DNA of 64,000 bases from Archegozetes longisetosus (taxonomy: Eukaryota; Arthropoda; Arachnida; Sarcoptiformes; Trhypochthoniidae). Shown here one piece after another: positions 9,298-21,853 of the stretch. The stretch spans positions 15,061,794 through 15,125,793 of the forward strand of contig JAEMBT020000009.1 in the NCBI GenBank assembly GCA_018873245.2, read 5' to 3'. Both the position numbers and the translations under genes were made by a program. Positions within the stretch are counted from its first letter, which is position 1, and the number at the start of each line of letters is the position of its first letter. The notes beneath the pieces are model-generated. The model made no database searches. It saw nothing but the letters and a program-made list of their open reading frames with translations, and was not told the DNA's origin.

Positions 9298-12200
9298 ATC
9301 CCAAGTGTTCGATTCCTAATATTTCGTAAATTAAATTATGAAACAACAAGTTCTGTTTCCTCTTCGTGAATGATTTTTTAAGTTTTTAAGATTAAAAAAA
9401 TTAATTATTCATTTGGAATTAGGGTTTTTGTAATAAAACTCTTCTTTCGAAACTTCTTTCCTGCAGTGGCTTTTAATGTTTTCAAACATTTGAGAATTAT
9501 TTATAATAATTTTGAATATTAATTTTTGCGCAATTTCATCAAATTTGACTAAAAGTCTAACTGAAATCTTGAATACGTTGAGTTAATAGATAATGAGAGA
9601 GCTCTCTGTTGACTTTTGAATAATGTTTAAGAGCACTTTTGTGATTGACTTTTTCGAATCAAGGTGCATATTCATTTTCCAAATTAAAACGTCTATAAGA
9701 TTTCAGTACATTCCTAAACATTTAAAAAGCTTAAAAAAATGGTTATAAAAGTTAAGAAAAACTTTGATTTTAACCGACCCTATTCAAAATACGAAGCAAT
9801 ACTAGATCTGATTTGGTAATTGAGCTGATTTCGCAACTGGGAGAGTTAGAGCTGGGTTAAGGAAAAAAATTTGAATATTTATTCAGAATAATCGTGCAGT
9901 CAGTCAATTTTCTATTGAGAAATAATTAATTTTAAACTAAACTTTTAATGATTTATCGCTAAAGTATTTGAGAAGCTCTTGAATTGATGAAGATTTTCAA
10001 TTATTATAGTTAAATATTTTAGAAGAACAAATTAAATTTCAGACTAGATGGGATGGTGAATGAAAAATTAATATTCAATTACCTACAGGCCCAGAAGTGA
10101 ATTATGAGTACCAAAATATTGTAAGTGTCCCTTGCAGGTTTGAAGGGTACTTATCTCTAGTGGGCATGTTGCGTGATTATTTAATTACAGGGTGGTGGAC
10201 ACACAAATGGTGATTATATATTATAAATTATGTATTAGTTTATATATGTATTATTAATTGTACAAATAGCAGATGGGTGTTTGATATCTTAATATTAATT
10301 TCATTCTAAACAAGATTAATTATTATTTTGCTCAAATTGAAGTATCTTGAATTTTCGAAAATTTCTAAACTCAATTCTTTTTATACTAAGCCCACAATAG
10401 ATCCGATTATAAAGTAAGTGAGCGTTGAAAAAATTTCGCTTCATGGACTGTTGAAATCTCTGTACTTTTTTTATCTGATACTAGATATAGTTGAAAAATT
10501 CGGGTGATTTTATCCTCGAGATTGATATTAACCCAACAAAATTATGTGATATAATAAGTCTAAATTAATGTAACCTGACCTAACCAAAAGTATCAAATGA
10601 AACCATGAAAGCTTTCAAATTTTCACTAAATCTTCGTTTTCAGCTCGAAATCAGAGAAATTCAAGTTGAAGGCATGAGATCAAACCCAAAAAATGACGAA
10701 AAGCAATGCAATAAAATAAGGAAATAAGGTACCCAATTGATCATCAAGGCATACTTGAATGAGAGTGATTTGCCATATCTTATTTATAACAATAGAGAAA
10801 GATATGACGATATTAATAATAAATACGATATCAATAATCATGAAGAAATGAATGTTAAAGTGAGTAGTAAGAATCATAAATATAACAATGCTTTGGTTTA
10901 TTTATATATATTTTAACTGAAAAGTGTTGCATATATTGCATAAAACGTCAAATAAGCATTAAAAGTTGTAAGAGTAATTGTGATTGTGACGTTTAGAGAC
11001 TGAAATATGAGTTGTAAATATTTTATAATGATTCAAACGTAGCAATTGCTGTCGAAACTATCTAGGCAATAGCTCATAAAATTCAACGCCATCCAACTCT
11101 TATCGTTAGTAATCTGTGAAAATAGTAATCAACTCAGTTGAAAGTATTGAAAAATTGGATTTGGACGATGTATGTGAGTGAATGAGAAATAAATTTTAAT
11201 CGTGATCATTGCAAATCAACTCCAAATATTGAATAGTTATAAAGAAGTCCAGCACCAAAAATAGAAAGAATTGAGTAATGAGCAAATTTTCAATTCTAGT
11301 CACTAAGAAACTAGCAAAAGATCTAAAATCTTCAAATGAGCTGATTGAGAAAACGAGCTAAGAATTTCGAAATAAGGAATTCTATACTGATGGCTTATAC
11401 TTTTTCAGCTATCATATATATCATTAATGATGTGTAAAAGGTTTTTCACCTCTAGAATGCTTTTCAAATCTGAAATATAAATAGAATTTCACTTTTCAAA
11501 TATTCCTCCAATTAATTAATTCTGAGTATAAATATCTATGAGAAATTTTCGTCTGATTGCACTCAAATAATGATCTTGATCATATCAACGAAATATGATC
11601 TGATCTAATGTTTTAATGAAAAGTAATTTTGTAATACTTGACTATCAGATCTTGTCTTACATAAAGGAATTCAAGATCACGGACACTACTTAACATTGAG
11701 TTTGTTACAAATGGACAATTGTTAGCGAGATTTTTCTTTCAGGAATCTATAGAAATGTTTGCACAATGAGTAGCATTCTCAAATTCAGACTTTCAGCAAG
11801 TAATTGCTTATTCGATACAATAGCTTGGAGTTGGTACAGATTTTCTACAGTTGTGAAATATGAGTAGCTAGAAGAGAAAGAGTTGGATTCAAACGTTGGA
11901 CTCCTAAGGATTGAGCCTGAAAAACTTGAGTCCCTCTAGGCTCGAGCAGAGGGTCCCATAGCTTTCAAGAGTGAATAGCGTATTAGACTAGTAGACCTCT
12001 GAAAACTTAATAATTCTGGAAAATATTATTCCATTTTAAACACCTCACATTTGAGTGAAGACGTTTATAAGTATTATACTAACACAATAGTTAGTTAACT
12101 CATTATTCACTTACAATTATCACTTTGAATCCCTTCGTGCTATAAACTCAAAATAAATACCAAACATTAACTAATCTCTAATACCATCAAGTCCAAAAGT

Positions 12201-13860
12201 AAAGTAAAATTTTACATTTTAGCTTGCAGCTTTAATTAGTCGACTAAACATTCTATTGAGATAAACTTATTCAACACTTATCCCTATAAATCATATAAAA
12301 CATATTAATGGTATAATTAAGTTGAGTACAGATTCCAATGGAAAATGTTGCTTTACAAAAGAGTATATGTCTTAAAAACGACACAACTCTTCTATTTGAT
12401 AGAAGTAAATGAGAAGAACTCACTGAATATATCACAGACTTATTTAGCTGATTTATTGATTGAGGTCACTAATTTTGTATTAATTTCACATTTGAAATGT
12501 GATCTAGTTGTCTTAACGCATATCAATTATACATTTAGTGAGTATCTCATGTGCTTTTGTCGTGATTGTACTCAAATTTTGATTGAATAACCAGTAAGAT
12601 ATATAAAAATGAAATTCAATTATAAAAACTTTTAAGAGCTCGACTGAAGGTCTAAAACAAAAACAATAATAAAGAATAACATATATAAGAAGTAAATAAT
12701 CTAACATAACATGTTGGATATGAGTAGAAGCAAAATTGAATAATAAAACACTTTTGTTGATTGTTTATAAAGAAAACATTTATAGTTAGTACATATTTAC
12801 ATTATGTTCATATAATCATTGATACGTTTTACTTACTATTAATCATCTATACATCTCATCAATTGATCGCTCAATCTCTCGGAGCAGTTGTACTACTTCA
12901 TCGATTTATGATTATCTCAATACATTCTCAATTCATCAATATATTCTCAATATATCAATACAATATCAATACAGTAATACATCTATTTTCAACATGAAAT
13001 TAAATTGTTATATAAGAAAGACACTAATAAATCAATAAGAAGATGAGGCTAATTTTTTGTTGTTTATTAAATGAGTTTAAGTTTAAGATTTAATTCTATC
13101 TGTAGATATGTTTAACTGTATGTACTGACCTATCTAGATGTAGCAATAGATGATAGATTAAAAGCCTCTTCATGATTGATAAAAAGATAGCTCAATTTTT
13201 ATTCGCATTTAAGTTGAACTGTCATTCAAAAGCATTACAATACTTAAAATTTGCAAATACTCTTCAATGTTATTTAACTTGAAAATAGATTTCTATGCAA
13301 TATTCTCAAATTCTATTCAAATTGAAAATGGATTCTTGGAAATTAGTCAAAGCATGAGAAGCCAGGAAAAGTTATTTTCTAGTTAAAATTGAAATTGCTA
13401 ATTGGACTCAAGTGAAAAGCTACTTAGTATTTTATAATTGCTAATTATTAGAGTAATCAAATATATGCATTTATTCACTAATTATGTTGTCCTCTAAATT
13501 TACCATCTTTTTGCCCTTATATATTTCAATACATGATTGATCAATGATTGGCGTCATATTTAGAGATTATTTCATGATAATATCTTCGTTCAATACAGTT
13601 TATTAAGAAGATAAACGAAATGCATAATTTGCAAATAAACGCATATAAATCATAGCCCAACTAATTATCACAATATAAAGCAAGTAGAAAGTTAGAAAAA
13701 TGTACATAAGACGATAGTAAAATATTAAATGATTTGAAAAATTAGTTGCTCTATTCAATAAAGCTATAGCAGCATGTGTTCAAACTTGTTAGTATTATAA
13801 TTACGATAGTTATTATTACACTTAACAATCAATATTTCTAAGTTTATATTTTCTCTTCTC
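9298..13860. other. intergenic, no supported gene
   Basis: AT-rich. ORFs at 10680-10877, 12345-12590, 12513-12707 and 12761-12997 have the Ile/Tyr/Leu-rich composition expected of random AT-rich translation. A compositionally different 49-codon open stretch at 10064-10213 is treated as a finding. A short CCTGACCTAACC telomere-like motif is at 10571-10587. Confidence 0.4.
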
Positions 13861-13865
13861 TGTAG

Positions 13866-13928
13866 GTCTGAATAGTTTTGAATCGTTTTGAATTGTTTAA
13901 ATTGTTTTGAATTGTTTGAATTGTTTTA
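13866..13928 (+). repeat. minisatellite, 10-11 bp unit GTTTTGAATT
   Basis: About six imperfect units of GTTTTGAATC/GTTTGAATT. Confidence 0.7.
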
Positions 13929-14485
13929 CTGTTTAGCTGTAAAGAGTAGAAAAAATAAAAATGCAAACATTTACATTACCAGTTAGTCTTTCAATAGTTA
14001 AAAGTTGAGAATCAGTAGTTTACTGAATTTTGAAATCAGATAATTCAATCTTGTGACTAATTGTTTTCATAACTTCATGTTTCAATGTAAATATAGTTTG
14101 ACTTAGTACTAAAATAGATTCAGTTTAGAGTCAAATTGGTTGTCAAGTCAATATGAATTGCTTAACACTAATCCAAGCAATCTTGAAATGAATTAAGCAA
14201 TAAATTAATTGAAACATCTGAAATCAAATAAAAAATTTCTAAAATTAATCTTAATTAGAAATGAAGTACTAAATTGAGAAAGAGCTGTCAAAAGTGATAG
14301 GTTAGTATAATAGAAACATTAGAGGAAAAGAACTAATGAATTAATTTGATTTTAATTTTTAAATGTCATGCCAACTTATAAGAGTTTAGGTTCCAGTGGT
14401 CTATTAACTATTGATCGTCAACTATGAGGAAATAGATGTTGAATTCCTAAAATAGATTTTATTATATTTTTCAATTGGAATGTAA

Positions 14486-14625
14486 ACCTAAGAAGAATAT
14501 TCTTGCCCCTAGAACATTCTTATATCTGGAATATTCTTACTCCTAGAATATTTTCGTGTTTATAATATTCTCATGCCTAGAATGTTATCATGCTTGGAAT
14601 ATTCTTATATCTTGAATACTATTGT
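14486..14625 (+). repeat. minisatellite with GAATATTC palindromes
   Basis: About six imperfect units of roughly 20 bp, each with GAA-nn-TTC (GAATATTC, GAACATTC, GAATGTTA). GAAnnTTC is the head-to-head half of a heat-shock element, but the spacing is 10-21 bp and not contiguous, so a regulatory role is only a possibility. Confidence 0.6.
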
Positions 14626-15779
14626 GATCTTTTTGGAAAACAAAGGTTTTAGAATTGATTCCAAAATAAGTTGAGTTATATATATAATCTAAAAGAAATA
14701 ATATGGAGCTTTAGTGAAGTCATTCAATAATTCTAGTTAAGCTATTATTAGAAGTTCCTGGTAGACTTAGGCGGTTCTCGTAAACCAGTAACTATTGTGT
14801 TTTGTTTTTCTATCCAATTTCATGTTATTCAAAATCTATTAAATCCTTGTCGGAGACAAGTTTGTCTTATCGATAGATACCACTGTTTTATAGTGCATTT
14901 CAATCATAAATAAGTTCAATTTTCGTATTCTATAACTTTATATTAATTCAGAAAAGATTGTGATCAAAGCGAAGGTGTTTGGAAACATAGAAAACAGATA
15001 AGCTAAAGAAAATATAAAGATAGAAAAGCTGAATGAGTGATGAGATGACTAATAGATATATGCATAAGAATGAGCATTCGATCAATAAATTGATTATAGG
15101 AAGACAACGTAAATAAGTAGATGGTATGTTTTACAAGATAAATACTAAAAGCAATTTTTATTACTATCTTATATCTTATGTTAAAGTTTCAAACTTAAGA
15201 AAATCATGTCTTTACTGTTGAAAGCAGTTAAATATTTGATATATTTTACAAATAAAAAATTTATTAATATATTTATAACGAATACTTTATGACTCAACAA
15301 AATTGTAAATAAGCTGTAATAAAAAAAGAAATATTTGTTCACTCAAACTGATTAAGTAGTAAGAAAGATGGTGCTGGAAAGTTTACCACATTTATCTTTA
15401 GAGCAATTTGTTAGAAGGTTATTGGAGCCCAGTTTTAAATGCTTATCAATTATAAGATTCTAATAATAATTAAGGTTTAAACTTTTAGCATATTTGATCG
15501 CATAAGTTAAAAGTGCTAAAAAGACACTTGTTAAAATGTCAAGTATTAAAGTTTAAGCAAAAAAAGTGTTAAACTTTATTCCAATATAAAAATATGTTAA
15601 ACTATCTGTTGAATGTATTAAGGAAACAATTATATAAAGCATTGATAAATATTATTTTAAAAGATTGCGCAATAAATTAGATTCTAATTTCTATCATTGT
15701 GCACATCAATTTATAAGAAATAAACTAAAACTGTACTTTTATCTGAAAACAGATACCTACAAAATGGATCTGGGTCGAA

Positions 15780-15838
15780 GTATCCACAATCAAAGTACTG
15801 ATAAATCAAAGTACCGATAAGTCAAAGTACCAACAGTG
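15780..15838 (+). repeat. short minisatellite around CAAAGTACCGATAA
   Basis: Three to four imperfect copies of an approximately 17-bp unit containing TCAAAGTAC. Confidence 0.55.
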
Positions 15839-16047
15839 AAACTAGCGGCAAGTTAGAGTTTGGAGAAATCAAGATAATATTGAGTACATGTTGTTCTAGT
15901 TCTAATTGGAAATATAGTAAAGACAATCAGTAAAATAATAAAATAATCATATAAAGATATCGAATACAATCCATAGTACATCACAACATTTATTGCCGAC
16001 AATCATGTTGGTATTTTCATCGTGTACCTTGGTATTTTCATCGTATA

Positions 16048-16064
16048 CCTAACCTAACCTAAAA
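16048..16064 (+). repeat. short CCTAA telomere-like motif
   Basis: ATACCTAACCTAACCTA; three pentamers, preceded by a duplicated TACCTTGGTATTTTCATCGT-type unit. Confidence 0.5.
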
Positions 16065-16798
16065 TATATTCTGTATAACTTCTTAATATATTTGTTTATT
16101 CTTTAATTAATTGCAATGTAAATGTATGAAGTTTTATTTCATTTAAATGATAATTCACTGATGAATTCATTATGTTTGGAGAAGATAAAGTTTAAGAAAT
16201 CTAAAGAGAAGTCTAAGTGCAAAACGAAAGAGAAGCCAATGAAAGATAAAACTGAAACTAAAAGTTAAAAACTGATCAATTCAAACAATTGTAAAGATAA
16301 ATTCAACACTTAATTCAGTTACTAATTGTAGTTTTCGGAGGTTTGAGTCTATTTTATATTTTAATATAAGTTTTAGGTTTAAACATTGAAAAGTTTAATT
16401 AAGTTATTATTTCAATTTTGATTTTAAATTGTATTGAAGTCTATTTGAAGTTAAGTACAGTAAAAATCATTTCTTAAGCAAAAAGAGCTCATTTTTAATA
16501 GAAAATATGCTAATTTTGATACTAAAAAGTGCAAAATTTGCCAAATTGTTATGCTAAGAGTGCTAAGCCTTAATAAAAAGCATTTTAAGCACTATAGAAC
16601 GAAACAAAAGCAGAAAAAATAGACTTTGTTTTTAGTCTTCAAGACGTTGTATTGAAAATGTGCTATTTTTTATTTATATATTAAATCAGCCTTTTATTCC
16701 GATTTGAGACGTTTTTCACAACCTTTTCGCTTACCATAAGAAAGTGAATGATTTAGTGAGATTTGGCAGATCAGAACTTAAAGTCAAAGTTGAACTTC

Positions 16799-16882
16799 AA
16801 ATCTCCATAGAATCAAGATACTCCATAGAATCAAGATACTCCATAGAATCAAGATACTCCATAGTACCCAGATACTCCACAG
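16799..16882 (+). repeat. 18-bp minisatellite ACTCCATAGAATCAAGAT
   Basis: Three near-identical units followed by one to two diverged units (ACTCCATAGTACCCAGAT, ACTCCACAG). Confidence 0.8.
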
Positions 16883-17109
16883 TGTCTATTATATGAAGTT
16901 TCAACTTAGTGTTAAATCAATAAATCGAAAGCATAATATTTGATGTTTTAATTCAAACAGGAATCTGAGTCTTCTGTTAAGATGAGTATAATGAAACTTG
17001 TTTCATATAAACTTTTGTTTCATTCAAATAGTAAATTCATACTTTCTATTGATACTACGCCTCAGGGACTAAAACGATAACTAAATTTAATATCAAACTA
17101 GTTGTTAAG

Positions 17110-17440
17110 CTTTCTGACTATCCCCCAAGTTATTGAATACTAATATGCTGCCGTAGCTAAGGTTTTGGTTTCGGTGGTGGAGAGTGGAGTAGGGGGACCT
17201 AAAAGTCAGAAATGAAGTACTTGGATGTGAGATGGTAAACGTTAACTTCCATTGAAATATTTATTTTTTATCAAACCTTTATAGATGTTTAACATATAAC
17301 AATCGATTGATGCGTTAAGTAAATACATTTTGAAAACACTTTGCAACGTTTTATTTTCAGTACAGACCTACACTTAAATTTTGAAAAAGTTAAAGGGGCT
17401 ACAGTACCCTACCCTCACGGGCTACGGCTGTGATTTAAAA
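17110..17440. other. GC-richer patch with GCCGTAGC ... GCTACGGC ends
   Basis: Two higher-GC segments (about 17150-17230 and 17385-17432) face each other with inverted GCCGTAGC/GCTACGGC. They may be remnants of a transposon terminus, but no target duplication was found. No ORF. Confidence 0.25.
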
Positions 17441-19402
17441 ACAAATCTCTTTATCATCAGGAATACAAATATCAACGAGCCTAATGTGAGCCTGTCTCAG
17501 GTTATATCAATTCCAAAATAACTTATCCTTATTCAGGATATATAAAAGAATAGGTTATGCCTGCGAACCGAATTAAAGCAAATAACTATTATTTTCAAAT
17601 CAATTGCTACGAATATAGTCTGTTTAGTTATATCCCTGCTTTTGATCAATGGAAACCTTATCAGTTAGAGTTTTAGGCACTAATCCTCTTTGCTTACAAT
17701 TAAATTGCAAAAAATATAATTCTTTTCATTGAATCTTTTCAGAAAAATTCATTCAGAAAGAATTGAACTCAAAGCAATTATATTTCTCGCATTTGATTCG
17801 CATTTACAAAGAAAGTGAACTTTTCTTTGCCTTAACGCAACTTTTTATATGAATATTGAATTCAAAATAAAATCCAAATCAATGCAAAGCCGATATAACC
17901 AACTAATAAGAGATTTCTAGAAATAAAATCGTTCCTAGTAAAATATGTTTGTTATTTTAGGAAACATATGTTTTTATATTTCAATACTTAACTTACAAAC
18001 AGCATTGTACGCAATTCATGTTATAACAATTCTAACATTTGCTTAACAAAAATAAATTTTCAAATCTCAGCTTCAAAATCTCAACTTTGTATCTCAGCTT
18101 TGACTCTGAGCCTAATTTTCGCCACTCAGCTAATAAACAGTTTATTTTAGTTTCTAGACTAATTAATGTCTAAAATTGCGTTCAAGTGATTCATCACTTT
18201 ATTATATCTATTGGAAAGTTTGGTAAACTCATCATTGACTGCCTGAAAGTTTGAAAACATTATTCAGACATAAATAGATCGATTGAGAGTTTGTGAAAGC
18301 TCTAACGTCCCACTCAAATATTTAGACTATTTCATGTGGTATGTGACAGCAATAATTCGTATCTAGTATATAAATTGACTGTAGTTCTTCGGTTTAATGG
18401 GTTTTCGGTAAGTCTGTTTACCAGTTTCACTCAAGTGATCTCGCGCAACAATGCAAAACTATAATTGAAGGGCTGAGATCCAAAAGGGCTTAATTGGATG
18501 TAAAAACGTTGTATGATCTCTATTGGCTTTATTAATAAACTTGATTCTAAAGTGTAAAATCTAAGCTGTTTTCATAGTAGATAACGTCGGCAATCAAATC
18601 TAAGCTTTATTATTCATATGAAAGATCTAAACATGATTTATACAATTTTGTCACTTAAGCCCTCTAGGAAATAAAAGCTTCAATTGTGAGTAGAATTACA
18701 CTAATTATGCTTATAAGAAAACATAATTATCATCTGAATTCAGTTTACTTTTCATTAAGAACTGATAAATATTTCCAAGGTTGCGAATAATTTAGCAAAA
18801 ATGAATTCAATCTTCAAAGTAATAATGTCTATCTAAACATACCTATCTTTACAACAATGAATTTATAATATGTGGCTCAATATTCCTTTTTATACAAAAC
18901 TCTATATTCAATTTAGTAATTCAATCGAATAAATTTTAATATTCAAATATAATTAGGCCAAATATATGAATATTGTATATGAATATGAATTTTATAATAG
19001 AAAATAAATATTAAGTTATTTGCGATCAAAATATATATAGATTTAAGATTGACTTTAAAACCAATTCCAGTTTGAAACATAAAATTTAGATGAGAATGAA
19101 GATTGGATGAGAATAAGATGCATATAAATTATTGAGTTAGTTCTAGCAGAAATAAAAGCTATATCTACTAAATGTACTAAACACGTGTCCCATATGTCAG
19201 TTAATAATCCAACAATGTATCATACATTTTCAGCATCAGTTCTGTCATGTATCTAATTTTAGCACATGCTCAACACAAATGTAACATACTTAATGCTTAT
19301 AATCTTTGCATAATATCAGATAATCATTAAGACTTGTATGTATATGCAATATTTGTTTCATTGTTCAGTTGTATTACGTTTGATCGAAATGTAGTGAATA
19401 AA
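17441..19402. other. intergenic, nothing recognised
   Basis: AT-rich unique-looking sequence without ORF, RNA gene or clear repeat structure. Confidence 0.35.
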
Positions 19403-19432
19403 GATTATTATTATTATTATTATTATTATTAT
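19403..19432 (+). repeat. (ATT)n microsatellite
   Basis: About ten perfect ATT units. Confidence 0.9.
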
Positions 19433-19786
19433 CATTCCCAGTACCATCACGTCTCAATCAGTTTAATGATTCAACATTTAACTAGACTTTAATTTTATAC
19501 ATTAGTCAACCATAAAAAAGCTGAAATGAATAATTTTGATATATATACTTAATTAGTTATAACAGAATTTGCCACTTCTTTACTTCTTACTCAAATTTCA
19601 GAACTCAATTAATCAGAATTATATCTGAAAGGAAACGATTGCAGTTATCTCTATTGACGGCTAGAGAATGGATGGTCTTATCAACATTGAATAAACTCGA
19701 TACTAGAGGCTCTTACATTTGCCTATTGAGCAAGCTAAATCTACTGTTTATGGTAATTTTAACTTTATATGAAAGTTTTAGACTGA

Positions 19787-19912
19787 GATTAGGTTAGGTA
19801 GGTTTAGATTAGGTTTAGGTTAGGTTTAGGTTTAGGTTTAGGTTTAGGTTTAGGTTTAGGTTTAGGTTTAGGTTTAGGTTTAGATTTAGGTTAGGTTAGG
19901 TTAGGTTAGGCA
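19787..19912 (+). repeat. telomere-like array switching from TTAGG to TTTAGG
   Basis: About 125 bp. The edges are TTAGG pentamers (GGTTAGGTTAGGTTAGG on the right) and the centre is some 12-13 almost perfect TTTAGG hexamers. It is the longest and most regular array of this type in the window and is interstitial. Confidence 0.9.
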
Positions 19913-20640
19913 TTAATATATCCATTAAAACAAAGTCCCCTATGGATACAAAAAATTTTTCGTTATAATGCTTTTAGACCAATCATATAAATTCCTCTTA
20001 AGATACGACAGACGCTTTTGGTATCCATCATGGGCTTTGTTTTAATGAGAGTATACTCAAGACCTTAATAATCGTTGATAGTAACCAGAAGTCATGTATT
20101 GTCACGGGATGCTTTCCACCAGACCATAATAAAGAAAACATCAATAAACTCATTTCGCATTCAATACTGTTATCAAAGTAAATTACTAATGAAATTCAGA
20201 AACAAATTGATGCGTATCAGAGCCAATCTGACAGAAATAGTTGATTTCTTGTTGCTACAGCCTATAAGTTTACAACTGTAATACCATACACATAACACAT
20301 AACACACCTATCAATTCATTAAGCTTTTAATCAATTAAATAAATCTTACCATCACATCAGGACTATAACATTAGATCTGATTATGTGTTAGCAATTAATA
20401 ATAATTGTCATCTAATCATTACTACAGATATAACGTTGTCAAACAATCTGACTGAGTTATAACCGAACATTGCGTACAGCGCGCTGACATCTCTATAAAG
20501 TTCACTTCCTCCAATTCCATCCAATTTCACCCCATTCTTCACTCTTTTCTTATGTTTAACTTTCTTTGATCAAAATCTTAAATTTGTTTTCAATGTTTAG
20601 TTAGCATAATATAGATAATGGCTTTACTCATTTGTACGAT
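19913..20640. other. intergenic with a dispersed-repeat copy
   Basis: The 68-codon ORF at 20075-20281 has no recognisable features. About 20058-20100 (CCTTAATAATCGTTGATAGTAAC) resembles sequence at 32795-32830 and belongs to a dispersed family. Confidence 0.35.
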
Positions 20641-20641
20641 A

Positions 20642-20660
20642 ATCTAACCTAACCTAAACA
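20642..20660 (+). repeat. short CCTAA telomere-like motif
   Basis: AATCTAACCTAACCTAAAC; three to four pentamers. Confidence 0.55.
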
Positions 20661-20831
20661 TAATGTAACAAATGTTGTATTCTCGTTAAAAACGCCTCTA
20701 AATTAATCGATTGATTCAATCAATAATCAATGACGAATAGAGTGAACAAATGAAAACATTGTTAAACAGAATTCGAATAAGCAGAAATAACCAAAGAGAG
20801 AAAGAGTGAATAACTAATTCTAGATAGCGTG

Positions 20832-20930
20832 GAATAAGATAGGACAGGATATAGCGTACGATAGGGTAGGATATAGTCTACTGTAGCATAGGATATAGCT
20901 TACCATAGCATAGCATGGCATACGGGCTAA
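20832..20930 (+). repeat. degenerate GGATATAGC / CATAGCATAG minisatellite
   Basis: Imperfect repeats of GATAGGACAGGATATAGC-like units running into CATAGCATAGCATGGCATAC. Confidence 0.55.
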
Positions 20931-21125
20931 AGAATGCGAAATTACAGTTATATTTTAAGAGACTATTTTCACCATCATATCGATTAGTGGTTCGCAGCTA
21001 TGCGTCGGAACAGTACAGCACAAACCGTAAGAATACAAGCTGTAAGAAGACTTACTATAACGTTACTATGAATCGCTAGCAACTTTATGTGTTTTCCTAC
21101 GATAGAGTTTAGTCGCACGTTTGTG

Positions 21126-21225
21126 TCTATGTAAGTTAGTGTCTATCTGACTCAGTGTCTATCTAACTTATAACTTAGTATCTATCTAACTTTGTATCTA
21201 TCTATCCTTGTCTCTATCTAACGAC
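21126..21225 (+). repeat. TCTATCTAACTTA minisatellite
   Basis: Six to seven imperfect units of GTGTCTATCTAACTT / GTATCTATCTAACTT. Confidence 0.7.
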
Positions 21226-21796
21226 TTGTGGATCTCTTACTTATTCACTATTGAAATTGAATTCACTCGTCAAATACTTGATCTGTTGTAAGGTAAGTAG
21301 CGATTCTATAATCAATTGAATGCTTCTTTCTATTGAGATAATGTTTTGAGTGAGTTGCATGAGAGGAAAAGTTTGATTTATAACTATAATGATAGATAAC
21401 CGGATTATTTATTCTAAATTCATGAAGAAGTCTTACAAATTCTAAAATGATGCTTTACAGAATCAATCAAACGTACAAGTATTTGAAATTTGATTCTAGC
21501 AAAATAAATAATAAATGTTTAGAGTGTTTGCTTAATTGCGAAAACATTTTGTTCAAATAGCAGCCATGAGAATAAATAATGGATTAAATGAGAAATTAGT
21601 CCGCTAAAGGATCTGACAGTTAGATATGGCAGATGAGTATTAATTTAACTTTCAGGAAAAATATTTCTCAGGTAAAACTCATTTTTCAGATAAACTCATT
21701 TTTCACAACTTATGCCATTTATCAGTGAAATTTTTGTTAATCTTTAATAAATGCATGTTTTAATAAGAATGATTTTACGGAACATATTTGATCAAA

Positions 21797-21853
21797 CCTA
21801 ACCTAATCCGAGCTGACCTAACCTAACCAGACCCAATCTAAGCCAACCTAACC
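21797..21853 (+). repeat. degenerate CCTAA telomere-like array
   Basis: About ten pentamers of CCTAA with variants such as GCTGACC and AGACCCAATC. Confidence 0.7.

Noticed and set aside
12345..12997. Three ORFs of 64-81 codons
   Set aside because: Ile/Leu/Tyr/Phe-rich like any translation of AT-rich DNA; no motif, splice context or signal peptide.
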